From the NCBI GenBank assembly GCA_028673005.1, contig CM054116.1, positions 32,646,854 to 32,710,853 on the forward strand: 64,000 nt of DNA, read 5' to 3'. The position numbers and the translations under genes are program-made. Shown piece by piece: positions 1-11,842 of this stretch (position 1 is its first letter; every line of letters starts with the position of its first letter). The notes under the pieces were generated by a model. It made no database searches, was not told the origin of the DNA, and saw nothing but the letters and a program-made list of their open reading frames with translations. Source of the DNA: Tanypteryx hageni. Lineage: Eukaryota; Arthropoda; Insecta; Odonata; Petaluridae.

Positions 1-2930
1 ACCTAAACTTTCGCTTATAAATAAATTCCTCAACTACCATCATATTGCTTCTTAATGTGCATACCTATCCCTTTCAATTGTAATACCTCGCCAAGAAAAA
101 CAGGTACGTATATGAAATGCAAAGAACCATAATATAAACAAACCGATAATAACTACGTTCGTAGAACTGAAAAATAATGTCACGACAATCGACTGCTGTA
201 TCAATTTGGAAAACAACCCAGATATAATGATTTTAAATTTACATCAGCAGTCCATTTCTATTTCGCAAAATATTAAAATGTTATTTGAATTTCACGTCTT
301 AAACTAAATGATTTATAAAGGAATTGTGATAAATTCTTCGAATAGCGCGAGGTCACCGCGAACGTGTTCCACCCCACTTCCAACGAACGGCACAGAATTC
401 GATGGAAGCAATTTCAGAGCGACGGCGCCAGGATTCCCGCAGTTATTGCGTGTCGCTGAAACTCGACGCTTTTCCACGAGGTACTGGCACGTGAAGAGAG
501 TTTGGATGCGATGCATCTTCCTCCAGATTGTCGCAACGGCACGTCGCCCGGTGGCGATTGCATGAATGAAGGCGAGGGAATGGAGAGGGGCGCAGGGTAA
601 GCGTGGATGGAGTGTGGGAGAGCGTGCTGCTACAGGGAGGAGGGAGAAAGACGCTTCGAAGGGGGAGTGAGGGACGGAGGGGCGGCGGCGGAGCAAGGAG
701 AGATAAGGAGCAAGAGATTCTATTCTTCAAAAGTGCTCTCTCAGCTTTGGGAAAGAAAGATAAATGTTTATCGCCCCTGAATACACTGCTGGAAAATCAG
801 GCAGATGTTTATTAATGAATGATGACTTTAATGTTTTCATTTGGCCGGGGAGGTAAATGCGCAGTTCTGTCGGTCATTCGCGGATGACTACTACAGCTGC
901 TGACGCATACAAATCGCATAAAAAGTGATCGAGTCCATTGAGAATACCTTCATTAAGCAGAATGAAAAATGGTAGCGTGGGTCGTCTGCACTAGTTCAAG
1001 TCACTTTCAGGAACTTGGCAACTAATTGCAATGAAGAAGGTAAATTTCATTACCAAGGGAGACGTTTGTAGCAAACTACTATAATGGACCCACTACTCAT
1101 TGAACTACCTAGAAATCAAAACGGTATGAACGAAAAAATCGCAATCTTAGATAAACAATAAATATACCAAAAGCGCTGTCCGATACGAATGTACAACAGC
1201 CAGTTCTGAAGCATCCAATACTAGAATTTAAATTTGTAATATTCGCTAATGTGATTGCGAAAACTTATTACACTTAAAAATCTGTATAAATTTATAATTC
1301 TAAATATTATTATAATGTTGTATAATTATGTTGTTATAAAAAATTAATAAACAGCAAAATGATAATAACTGGGTCTTTTAATTAAATTTAGCGAATTAAT
1401 GTTGTTACCAGTAATGTAAAAATCTCTAGAAAATGATCTAGGTCGCCACAATTAAAGTGTAAATTTTAATAAACGGAAAACATTCTGGCCTATTAAAATA
1501 ACGAGGACTTTAAAGAGCCTTCGAATAATAAGAGACGTATTAAAACGGGTTGCGCGAATATTCTTCGCGTCGTTAAAGTCTCATTAGCACGCGAGATCTC
1601 TCCTTTGTTTCCAATGGCAATGCTCTCAATTAAAATGGGTTTTCCTTTTCTCGGGAATGAAACGTTCCTTTCTAGTACCTGAGATGGGAACCATTCGTAT
1701 TCGATACAGTAACTGAAACAATTATAGTTTGTTAATTCATATGTTGCTTAATCAATAGGCTATGGGGCGCTGAAATTTTGAATAATTCCTTTGTGCCATT
1801 TCTTATATAGTCCGTAGTCGCAAATAAATTTCCAAGATGTCCAACTTGAACGAACGATGAAAATTAACCCAAATAATATGAGAAATCGTAGAAAAATTCC
1901 ATAACTTACTCCAGGAAAAACGCTCATTAAAACATTGAATTCCAGCAACGAGTTGATTAAATTTTGGCTGCCCTCATATTTCAATTTTCCGCCACCATTT
2001 CATTAATTCTCGAGTGCCCTAGACAATTTTCCGATGTGATTAATTTCCTTTTCCCGCATTACTATATTCATCGTCCTATTTTTCCTGTGTTTCTCTCATT
2101 TAACATGCAACATTAAAAGGTAATCACATTCCATCTCCTCATCGCTCTCCCAAAATATTCCATATTCAATCACATATTTTAACTAATCCTCAATATTACA
2201 TTTTTTAAGCATTTCTCGAGTTCTTCAACAAATCAAATTATTTGCAACGACTTTCGAATTCTATTCGATTCCATGGTATACTTATGTAAAAAAATATTTT
2301 TTTCCGTTCCGCAAAAGAACAAAAATATTCTCGTTTCTTAAAGCACGAAAACATGCAACAACCGTCAGTGATAATTTCAATAAATTTAGAGCACTTTGCA
2401 GTATAAAAAGGACAAATAAAGGCATTTTAGGTGTAAATATTTTTTAAATGCAGTCATTTTTGCATCCATACGCATAACCTGTAATAAATCGATCACGCCT
2501 CAAATTATGGGAAGTAGGATTCAAGAAACTTACGAAATCCTTTCCGAAACGACTACCCAGATCAGATTTAGTACTCATTTGCAATGGCAAACATTTCTCC
2601 ACAAAGTCTTCCTCATTATTTTCATTTTTTCGTCTTAATTCGTTACGATTTTATTCTCTCATTCGAGAGACTAACGTCCCACGCCCTCCGACGCGAATGG
2701 AGCGGATATACGAGAATTTTTCACAATAAAATAACTTTTAGAATTCGCATCTCAATCTGCGCGAGGACTCTTCACTGCACGCGCACTATGGCAGAGGTCG
2801 CAAAGGTACATAAAGGGGTCGCGAACTGAAAAATACATATCCCTAAAATTATATTACATAAGATAAAATATAATTTAGTTGGTTTTGAAGTTTTTTTGAC
2901 TGTTAACAGATGGGGTTGGGCACAGCCAGA
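1..2930. other. unassigned AT-rich DNA
   Basis: I see no convincing gene here. Open frames are short, overlap on both strands and lack recognisable domains. The only compositional landmark is the purine-rich patch near 565-720, listed separately. The stretch 2580-2830 is open on the plus strand for 81 codons but the protein has no familiar motif and I do not call it a gene. Confidence 0.5.
565..720 (+). repeat. purine-rich low-complexity tract
   Basis: The plus strand is strongly enriched in G and A, with runs of GGAGGGAG type. Overlapping short open frames on both strands across this patch come from the biased composition. It resembles the purine tracts near 10.1, 18.4, 41.8, 45.1 and 48.8 kb, all with purines on the plus strand. 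Confidence 0.6.
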
Positions 2931-3049
2931 TCGTCGCGCATTTTTCAAAATATGTGCACTCTAACGTCTGACCCGGGTGTGCGCAGCTGAAAAACAGGCT
3001 CATCCATCTCATTAAGAATAAATTAAATTAATTTTTGTAAATGCCATTA

Positions 3050-3240
3050 TTAACGATTTTTTTAATTCGACAAAAAAGTCCGTCCTTCGGAAGGGACATT
3101 AAGCAGTAGCCTCTCTTGGTGCTCTTCGTAAATAGTAGGCTAAACCGGGTTTCTCTCCTCCCCTGTGTGTGTTCGGTGTGGAAGGAGTTACGGCTATAAT
3201 AAGCCAAGAGGATGATTAGCCATAAATACAAACCAACAAC
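3050..3240 (+). mobile_element. tRNA-type SINE tail fragment, head missing
   Basis: The central block containing CCGTCCTTCGGAAGGGAC, then AAGC, then a GGTGCTCTTCGTAAA stretch and ACCGGGTTTC, is shared with the fuller SINE at 46003-46333 in the same orientation. The tail ends in CAA-rich sequence, as does the other copy. No A or B box is visible upstream, so this copy is 5' truncated. The inverted repeat around TTCGG would make a small stem-loop in RNA. Confidence 0.65.
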
Positions 3241-3430
3241 AACAGTAGAACTAGATTTTCTTAACCTAATTTTAGTCAGTATGTAATTAAACTAAGAAGG
3301 GAGGGAGTCACAACTGATTGAATGAAGGAAAAGGGGGTCGTGGCTTGCACTATGCTTCACTTGCACTATACTAAGTGGTTTGAGTAGCGCTCCTTCGAAA
3401 ACAGCCGAAACCGACTTGGATAGTATGGAC

Positions 3431-3881
3431 CAGTGGCGGGCAACCTTTTCTACATGGTGGGCAGCATTGGTGGCAGCGAAGCCTTCGGTGGACCGCATTG
3501 GAAATTGTCAATGCTTCGGCGGACTGCATTAAAGTTAAATCAGAAGTTATTTAGAGATTCCTAGGCACCATAAGAGTGAAAATCAAGTTAAAATTAGGTT
3601 TTTAAGGTTAACACTACAATATTAAAAATCATAATGGAATTCAACCTTAGAAATACCTTTGAAGAAAGATCTATAGCAAAATTAAAGAAAACTTATTTGA
3701 ATTGAGAAATATTTATTAAGGGATCTCAATTTAATGTTAGATATTTTAACAGGTTTTGCTAAATATAAAATAACATTTGGTGGTTAAATCAAAATTAAAA
3801 TTAAAAAAGTTTTGAAAACTTCGAAACACTGGTGGTGGGCCGCATGAAATTGGTAAGAGGGCCGCAGGTGGGGCACCCCCG
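3431..3881. mobile_element. hAT-type MITE (non-autonomous)
   Basis: The left end begins CAGTGGCGGGCAACC and the right end, read on the other strand, begins CGGGGGTGCCCCACC; 10 of 15 positions match. The flanking 8-mers GTATGGAC (3423-3430) and GTATAGAG (3882-3889) agree at six of eight positions, the target-duplication length of hAT elements. The inside carries GGGCCGCA-type motifs near both ends and no transposase. It is old by its divergence. The right target copy is also the left flank of the next MITE. Confidence 0.55.
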
Positions 3882-3889
3882 GTATAGAG

Positions 3890-4167
3890 CAAGGGTGGCC
3901 TAACCGCGGCTCTTTTAACTCAGAATGCGGCTCTTTTAAATTTCCATGTACAGGCGTGTCAACACTTTTCACTACAGAAAACAATTAAGTAGTGTGATTT
4001 GAGACGCGTCGGGGATGCCTAAGGTACATGCATTGCATTTGAATTGGTTCGGATGCAGGTTGTTCCAGTGTTCGTAAATTTATGAGCACAGAATGTGTCA
4101 TGCGGCTCTCAAACTTCTGAAGATTATCGTATGCCGCTCCGAGGGTAAGTAAGGTTGGCCACCCCTG
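3890..4167. mobile_element. hAT-type MITE with GCGGCTC subterminal repeats
   Basis: Ends are CAAGGGTGGCCTAACC on the left and, on the other strand, CAGGGGTGGCCAACC on the right. Flanking 8-mers GTATAGAG (3882-3889) and GCACAGAG (4168-4175) match at six of eight positions. GCGGCTCTTTTAA-like motifs occur twice near the left end, and GCGGCTCTCAAA occurs near the right end. Repeated subterminal motifs are often transposase binding sites in hAT elements. There is no coding sequence. Confidence 0.65.
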
Positions 4168-4175
4168 GCACAGAG

Positions 4176-5100
4176 TAATGAGATTCCAACCCAGGGATGC
4201 CCAAAGTGGAAGATGGTGTTGTGCGAAGAGTAGAAATGGCGGGAAGGATAATAAGCGAAATACGGCTTTCCTCAAGAACAGGTTGAAGGAAGAAAAGAAC
4301 AGGTAAGAGGAGGAGCAGGCGCTGGAGGAGTTTGCGAAGGAGTGGAGATGCGGGCGAGGCAAAGGGGACCAGCCCGCTGTGATGTGGGATTGCCGGCGAC
4401 GGAGCAGAATAGTGATGAGTCGCAGGTGGACCAACCGCCCCGGGAGGTAGAGGGCGGGCGTCGGGGAGGAAGGAGAGCGCCGCACGCGATATTCGTCTGA
4501 TCCGCGAACACTTCGCATTGGATGCGATTCAATGGGAACGCGCGTGCAGCCACTCCGCGAGCGTCTTTCCTCTGCCTGCTGCGGTCCATTTCGGTGACGT
4601 CAAATCTATTTATTTGGCCGCGGGCCAAAATTTCAATCGACGCAGCGCGCCTTGTAAAATATTTTTGTCGATATAGTTGCTCGGCATTAATTCAATATCA
4701 CGCAATTATTATTATTTTGTAACATGTGATATCCTGCAATGCTTTAATAATATGCATAACAGTTAAAATGTTCGATATGAAATCAGACGCTTTTAAAAGT
4801 GCAGTTCCTTGCCATCATTCAGGATTTTTCTGTTTCCGTAACGAATGGGATGCTTAACGCAAGTGGTGGGACGACACGTAACTATCGAAAGCAAATAAAG
4901 AAACGCGCAGGGCACGTTTGGCGCGTAAGGTGCTAAAAAATGCCGTTTCACTCCTTTTTCGCTGACGTGGAAGAAAAAAAGGGGAAGAGAATGTGCTCTT
5001 AAGTTCACGAGCGACTGACTAAATTCTATCCTACACAATTCGCTCGAAATGGAACAACTGACTTTCACGGGTAATTGAATCGCGACCTGAAACCAAATAA
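4176..5100. other. unassigned DNA
   Basis: No supported gene. Two antisense frames of 177 and 118 codons run through 3985-4628, but they are Ser/Pro/Leu-rich with no domain, and the first reads straight through the MITE at 3890-4167. A CAGGGATGCCC motif at 4192 resembles a hAT terminus but has no visible partner. Confidence 0.4.
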
Positions 5101-5106
5101 TATAAA

Positions 5107-5145
5107 TGACTAGCTGAAGTACCCGACGTTGCCCGGGTAAATCCA
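5107..5145. repeat. short repeat-derived motif, palindromic ACCCG/CGGGT
   Basis: TAGCTGAAGTACCCGACG followed by TTGCCCGGGTAA resembles the edge of a dispersed arthropod repeat that I recognise as a recurrent motif but cannot assign to a family from memory. The ACCCG and CGGGT halves are complementary. No partner copy is seen in this window. Confidence 0.35.
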
Positions 5146-5744
5146 ATATAGGTCAGTAAGAGCACATAATTACAATTTATCGTTTCGGAAATATAAATTC
5201 GAGAAGGATCAAAATATGCCATTGGGTATCTTGTCTACATTGGTTGACATGAAGATTCTTTTGGTGAGAACAATTAATAAATCATATTTTCCTCTACCTG
5301 GGTCATATATGATTTGTGAAGTACCGATTAAAAAATTAATTACTTGATTAATAAAAATCCAAGAATGTCCCAAGACTACTACACATCCAAACCCCTAAAC
5401 GAAGGATTCCTGAATTCGAACATTGTAACTTTGGAGAGAGAGGAATGCCTCGTTGCCCTTCAGCTTGAAAAGACAGACAAACTACTACCGAAATTTGGCG
5501 CATTCGGTGGCCGCCGTGAGCCCCAAAACATGTCAACTCAAAAAAGGTCGAATTTTCGCGTATACAACAATTTTGTGTATCGATTTGATACCTCTTCGAA
5601 AATCGACGGAATGAAAATATATTTTTATTTTTAGGCGTTTTTTTGTTCAAGTTCAGAATTTCTACGATGATTATAATTAATTTTAAAATACAATGTGAAA
5701 ATACGGTGCAACCATTCTCATTTTATCATAAGATGGGGAAAAGA

Positions 5745-5825
5745 AAATCTCCTGGAATCGAACTTGCCACCTTGGAATCGAATGCAAACATAGCCCGCTT
5801 ACCCTAACCTGGATGAAAGCGCATT
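5745..5825 (-). mobile_element. tRNA-derived SINE head fragment
   Basis: On the minus strand a split RNA polymerase III promoter can be read: an A-box-like TAGGGTAAGCG near 5800-5810 and a B-box-like GTTCGATTCC near 5754-5763. Spacing fits a tRNA-derived head. The fold is poor and one A-box position is off consensus, so it is a SINE relic and not a tRNA gene. Confidence 0.4.
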
Positions 5826-5959
5826 CCATGCACATTTTGGTTGCACAGACTCTTGCGGTGTTCGCATGCATCCGGATTTTTCTCTTCGATGAATATCGGA
5901 AAGATACCCACAAAAAAGATTTCAATCTCATAAGTCAAGCTTGGAATTTTAATGGCCAG

Positions 5960-7680
5960 ACGCAAACTTCCTGATTAATATATATAAATTGCACCGAATA
6001 GCCTCGTCGACCGAGAGAGGAAAAATCCTCTCGTTCAAACCTTTGCGGTGTGAGCGACACAAATTGATCGGCTACAACTTACAAATAGCGGGAAATGGCC
6101 ATAAATTGACGCCCTCTTTCAAAATTTCCAACAATCGCTCAAAGAAGCAGCCATAATAAACACCGACATGTATTTACGCGCACCTGCAAACGCTGAGGCA
6201 CATTCCATCGATTACAGGACAACCTATATCGATTTCTGTTGCGCTAGTTTTCACAACCAGAAATTAGGCTTAGCGCAAAAAAAGCGAAAGAGAGCCATCT
6301 CAAAATTTACCCCTCGTATCGAACGGAAATCCATTTCGGGAAGAGAAGATTTTAATCAGAGAATTCAAGGAGATCAAGAAAAGAAAATGAAAACGTAGGA
6401 AATAGCGCGGATAACCGTAAAGAGCCGCGGGATCTTCCCGTACTTCTTTCTTTCTCTCTCTCGCGACGCGGGTCTTCCCTCCTCCTCCGTCCACCCTCTC
6501 TTTTTCGACACAAGAACTTCGCTCTCGGAGGCCCCGAAGGGATCCGATTTCCATTCCTACCGCAAAGCATCCAACAACAAAGGTTTCCTCGCTGGGAGAA
6601 TTGAGAGCGCCATTTGCACGCAGCCGCGCAATGAGAGAGCTAAGGCACGGCTCGGAGGCTGAATTTCCCAATTCATAATTCCGCTTTTACCTCTATAAAA
6701 CGAAAAATAGATATAATTTAAACAAATGCCTATGGAGTAACCGTTGAAGATAAATAACACGATTTTGGCCACATTACCACCTGCGATTATACAGATTCAC
6801 CGTAGACGATGGGTCCCCAGCCAGCCAATTTACACGACACTAAAAAACTGTTTGCTTAATTCATTTCCCGTCTTTTCAAGGTGGCAAGAATTTAGCATAC
6901 AGGTGTTATGGCTCAGAGGACTTGCAGATTGCCCGCTGGCGAGAAAGTATGACGACAACTAAGTGCAACGCGTTTGTACCTATCTCCCGCGAACAACCAA
7001 ATCATTACTCCTTCAAGCACAAGGGATGAAAAATACGAGCCAGATAAATTGGTAGACAATTTGTTTGACGGGTTTACTGACTTCTCATTAGCTGAGTGAA
7101 GTTCAGTGATGTCTCGAATAGCTTCTCTCCAATGATAAACTGCTTTCCATTTCCAAAAATACTTGCCACCAAATACACAAATACAATAGGCGCCGCTTAA
7201 CATAATCACTTAAGAGTTAAATATAAATGATTACATTAAGCGGCTGATATCAATAAACCGGAGACTTTCTTAGACAACGTCTGGTTTTGGAATTCCTCGC
7301 TTGATTAAAATAACTGGCTGATAACAATAACCATAATAATAAGCGGTACCTTCTGTATATAAACAAATTTGAGTAATGTATGTATTACAGTATAGTTAAG
7401 TATACGAATACAAGTGTACGCACACGCAAATACACATAGAAGTAAGTAGATTATCTTTATCCCTATACGAAATACATAATATTGAAAATCGTAATATATC
7501 TTAACAAATTCCCACGTTTTTCCCTCAGTCCCTCCTTAAGCTACAAATGCGTGGTGTGGGAGTCATTGGAACGGAAAACCGATAGATAATTGTCGCCGAC
7601 GCAGTGAAGCTACGTGCTTCACGTTTCCATCGGAATCGCACGAATCTGTTCCCAGAGAGTTCGTCGACCTCCTTACGTGT
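5960..7680. other. unassigned DNA
   Basis: No gene is supported. Around 6430-6510 there is a pyrimidine-rich patch on the plus strand, the opposite of most low-complexity tracts in this window. Several overlapping frames at 6300-6670 are produced by that bias. Confidence 0.4.
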
Positions 7681-7687
7681 ATATGTA

Positions 7688-7748
7688 TGTAGGGGAGTAG
7701 GAGGAAGAGGGAGGAAGAGGGATCAAGAGGGAGGGAGGAGGGGAAAGT
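7688..7748 (+). repeat. GGAGGGAAGA purine tract
   Basis: Plus-strand run built from GGAGGAAGAGGGAGG-like units. A 122-codon open frame just downstream (7825-8193) shows no domain and no codon-level support. Confidence 0.55.
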
Positions 7749-8247
7749 CCTAGGCACTTTCGCATTAGCGGAGATAACGAGCGGAATAATGCCGAGAGGT
7801 GCGTGTGGGCCATAAGCGAATATTATGCAACGGAGGATCGCGTACATGCAAATCTCACTTGATATGGCGCGCGTTAAGGGATATATAGCCACACAGAAAG
7901 ATACAAAAGATAGATGGCACTCATGGGGGAAATACGACATTTCCAGTGACATCTATTCCTTCAAGCCAAAGATAGAAATGATAAAAAGCGAATGTCGACA
8001 CGTTTGTCTACCAAAGCCCAACCACAATAATTTCCAGATATGTATATTTATATATGCTAATAGCGTCCTGACGGAGAGATCGGTAGAGGTCACGGATGTT
8101 TTACGACTCCTGACATCCTGCGACCACCTCCGCAGCTATTTGACATTGCTCTTTGAAACTTATCTTTTTGGGTCAATCCAATGTAATATTTAAGATAAAG
8201 AAAAACCTAGCAAAGAAAAGATTAAACTTTATATTTCATCTTGGTCA

Positions 8248-8285
8248 GGGGTGGCCAACCTGAGGAACAAGAATTTACCAATGTA
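8248..8285. mobile_element. solo hAT-like terminus
   Basis: CAGGGGTGGCCAACCTGAGG closely matches the right terminus (other strand) of the MITE at 3890-4167. I do not find the opposite terminus or a target duplication nearby, so this is a truncated end only. Confidence 0.35.
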
Positions 8286-8289
8286 CGTT

Positions 8290-9985
8290 TTCAAGGAGTC
8301 ACTGTTTATATAATCATCGGCTATACAATTTCAGTTCAATGAATTTGGAAGCAACGGAGGTGTTTTAAGTAGGGAAAGAATTTATCCTTGCCGTAATACT
8401 GTGATACTAGAAAAACGTCGTATGATTAAACTAGTCAACAATTTATTAATATCACAATGTTAAGGTCAAGGAGGAATATTTTCCCTATTTGGATAAAACT
8501 TGCAATAACAATGTGAAAAATGACGTTAATGCCAGTACTACTTAAACCCTTTCACTTGAATATATACCCCCTCATATTTATTTACTTATAATTGAAAAAG
8601 GTTTTCGCACATTTTTCTTTCTTGTAATTTAAATTGTGACAGATCAACTAGTACATGAGAGGAAATATTATTAAACATTTTATGAGCATGCAATAAACTT
8701 TCAAGGGCTCTACTGTAAAGTCAAATGGAAAATATATGTGCTTCTTTTGAATGGTGAGCGCATTCCTTTCATGATAAAATCGGAATATAAGAATATTTTG
8801 ACTTAACGTTCACACTGCAAAATTCCGTTGAGAGTCTTGTATTTTAACTCACTCCTACCAATTAAGAAATGCGAGAATCCGACCTCTACGTATAATTATG
8901 TATAATACGTGCGTCCTTCTTCGCAATTGCGATTATGATCAAAGAAAAGCAAATTATAGACATAAAAACACATCCAAATCCTAAATTTACGCAAAGATTC
9001 CTTATATTGCAATCTCCATATTCTATTTTTAAATTTAAGTTTCGAAAAAAGAAAGGACGATTCCGGGGCGGCATCTCGAATGAGTGGAACATCGTGCGTT
9101 TATGGGAACCTCTTGCCTCGCATGCAGATAGGATTTTCTGAACGAGCGCTGGGAATAGTTAGTTCCTCCCTACCAGGTATTCAAATTGGAACAATCTAAT
9201 CTTCACTGGAAAGAGTGACAGAATTAAAAAAAACAAATTCCAATGGGAATTTTCAATAAAATTCAAAGCATAATTCTCTTTAACTTTAACTTCAATAAAA
9301 TTACTCGGAAATGATTGATAACAGAATAGAAGCGATTTCATTTAAATAATTGTTAACAGGTATGATAAAAATGCTCACCAAAATGAAAATTTTTCTAAAT
9401 ATAAATTTAGGTAATCATTTAACAAACTGAATACGATGTGCATAAATCATTATTCTTATCTTTCGAACAAATACCAAGAAACTTTCAAATATTTGTGGAT
9501 AAGATACTATAAAAATCATTTCAACACTTCAATCTCGAAAGAACCTTATACTCTAGGTAACTAATTTATAACTATTACATGGCGCATGTACTAAAAAAGC
9601 TGACTTTATTAATAATCTTACAAATTCTTCGTTCTAATAATATCCAACCAATTACTGGGGAGAAAAACTTATTACTCTTGTATCCAAATAGGTTTCAACT
9701 CCAAGTGCACATGGAAGCCCAACAATAAATCTCACTCAATATTGAGCTTCTAAGGTGAAATGGACAATAAATACAAAGGATTCCTCACCATCAACATATA
9801 TCCTAATTCCTATGGAAAACCATTCAAGAAAACTTAAAAATTCCAAATTTCCGTTAGTTTTAAAGTTTACCTTTATTTTAGGAACTTAAAATTCGATGCG
9901 TTATTCGTCATGGCCACGAAGACTACATAAAATAAAACCTTTCGAAAGAGAAGCACGCGGTAGAATGCTGAATAAACAACCCGTG
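8290..9985. other. unassigned AT-rich DNA
   Basis: Nothing I can support. Short frames such as 8886-9092 and 9159-9341 on the minus strand are hydrophobic low-complexity translations of AT-rich DNA. Confidence 0.4.
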
Positions 9986-10094
9986 TCGTGACGACCCGAT
10001 GTACAGTCGACTTTATGCGAACCGGGAAGAAAGAGGCACGCACAGAGGCCAATGATCACGCGAAACGCGGCGAGAACATAGCGGATCAGAAAGA

Positions 10095-10235
10095 GGTGGC
10101 AGAAGGGGGAGGAAGAGGGGGAGGGGGAGGCGGAGGGGGAAGCGGAGGGAGAGGGAGAGGGGGAGGGCGAGGGAGAGGGGGAGGGAGACGGGGAGGGAGA
10201 GGGGGAGGGAGAGGGGGAGGGAGAGGGGTGGCGGA
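10095..10235 (+). repeat. GGGAGA tandem tract
   Basis: The plus strand is dominated by GGGGGAGGGAGA-like units with occasional GGCGGA changes. The Gly/Arg-rich translation on one strand and Ser/Leu/Pro-rich translation on the other are by-products of the repeat. Such homopurine mirror tracts can adopt triplex or G-quadruplex structures. Confidence 0.75.
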
Positions 10236-10452
10236 AGAGGACGGCGATGAGCGACGCGGCTGCGAGTGCGGAAAGGAGAAGGAAGAGGTGAAGACCCGAA
10301 AGGATGGAGAGTTAATGAGAGGGCGGCGGAAGGATACTCCTCCATCCGAAGAGAAATGGAAAGGGATGCGGCGGAGGAGGAAGGAGCGGATACGTGCTCC
10401 TGGGAACTTGCATTAGTCTGCACGGATTCGCAAGGAGAGAGGGAGAGCAGTG

Positions 10453-10456
<4 letters not shown>

Positions 10457-10491
<35 letters not shown>

Positions 10492-10498
10492 TAGATAT
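10457..10498. repeat. (GA)n then (GATA)n microsatellite
   Basis: A clean GA dinucleotide run passes into GATA units and directly abuts the retroelement 3' end at 10500. Read on the minus strand it follows AATAAAGAC, so it probably began as the tail repeat of that element. Confidence 0.75.
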
Positions 10499-10499
10499 A

Positions 10500-10795
10500 C
10501 GTCTTTATTTGGGCGAGATTGAGACTAAACAGTCTCTTCTTCCATCTAACCCATTGTCAATTACCAACAGGAAGACAGTAACGAAGGAAAAAATAGAATA
10601 AAAGATTACATTAAATAAATCACTACATAAATACAAAGCCAAGTTAGCATTTTTGGAAATGAAAAGAGATGGAGATTTGTTTGTGGGGCAAAACAAGAGA
10701 AAATTAAGGTATTATTCCCTAGTAAAAACCCCAATGCAGGGAAACACCCACGCAAGAAGGGGGGTGTGAAAAACCTGCGAAACCTACTGATAGCA
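10500..10795 (-). mobile_element. truncated retroelement 3' end (copy 1)
   Basis: Shares two blocks with 40063-40312: GTCTTTATTTGGG plus GAGATTGAGACTAA at one edge, and AACACCCACGCAAGAAGG plus GTGAAAAACCTGCGAAACC at the other. On the minus strand the unit ends CCCAAATAAAGAC, which contains a polyadenylation hexamer, and is followed by simple repeats. This is how a 5'-truncated non-LTR element ends. No reverse transcriptase remains. Confidence 0.55.
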
Positions 10796-10819
10796 ATATT
10801 TAAAGAGATAGAGATAGGA

Positions 10820-11310
10820 GGAAGAACTGCGGCGGAGGATGATGACTGAGTTCGGAGAGATGAAAACGGAAATAATATTAAGCGAAATCGAAAGTAAAAT
10901 TGAAAGAGGTGCGGGGGGAGAGGTAGGGTTGGAGGTATATCATGAAGGAGGCGGAGGATAATAATGGAAAGTGGAAGTGCGGAGGATGACATAAGGAAAG
11001 AGACGGAACTAATGAGTTCAAAAAGTAGCATAAGGTGTAACGGAAGGAACGATTAGGGGGAGAAAGGGGTAGAGAGAGGAGAATGGGAATGGAGGAAGTG
11101 GAGAGATATGGAGCAGGGATGGTCGGAAATGGAAGCGAGGGGTGAGAAACGCGAGATGATCGATGGGAGAGTGAGAGAGACGGCTGAGCAAAAGAGCGAA
11201 ACGGAGGAGGAAGGGGGTTAAAGGGGAAAAGGGGTGAAAGGGGGTGAAAGGGAGGACATATGAGCGAAAGAGGGGAAGGAGGAGGAGGAGAGGGCGGCGA
11301 GCGAAAAAGA
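10820..11310 (+). repeat. GA-rich low-complexity DNA
   Basis: Purine-rich on the plus strand, with GGAGGAAG, GGGGTGAAAGG and GAGAGAG runs. Leu/Ser/Pro-rich frames of 106 to 141 codons on the minus strand are compositional and should not be taken as proteins. Confidence 0.6.
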
Positions 11311-11329
11311 TTGTCGAGTGCAGCACGAC

Positions 11330-11784
11330 ACGAAACACAGTCGAGAGGTGAATACAGCGCCCAGCGGATTTACGGAGAAAATTAAAAAAAGGAAGGGAAC
11401 GTTATTTAGAGAGAGAGCTCTTATTTTCAAATTACTTCATTTTTTACTTACCGTAGGTGTATGCAAAATTGTAACATATGGAAGTTTGAAAGTGATGAGA
11501 ATTTTTGCTGAAAAAGCAACCGAGAATCCTTGATATATTTTTTTAAATAAAATAAAGAAAGAATGCGTGCAGTGCATATCATTTACGAAATGGTTTCAAT
11601 CGTTAAAAGAAAGTATATTTAACCTGAAAGATGAAAACATTCGAAATACATCGAACTAAATCATGCGAAACTTAGGTAGCTCGCCTTTTGTTTTTTTAAT
11701 GACTTTAAAACCATATTTAGCGAAGTGTGTTGCCTCAAAATGTTAGTAAGTAAAAATATTGACTATACATATATATGTATATAA

Positions 11785-11842
<58 letters not shown>

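Noticed and set aside
3985..4628. 177- and 118-codon minus-strand frames
   Set aside because: They cross the hAT MITE at 3890-4167 and have no recognisable domain.
9988..10416. 142-codon Gly/Arg-rich open frame resembling an RNA-binding RGG protein
   Set aside because: It is the translation of GGGAGA tandem repeats; the opposite strand is open too, and there are no flanking gene signals.
10606..11338. Minus-strand frames with FFTPPFLRG also seen near 40.2 kb, suggesting a conserved peptide
   Set aside because: The shared peptide comes from the shared noncoding 3' end of a retroelement; frames differ around it and the block is too short.
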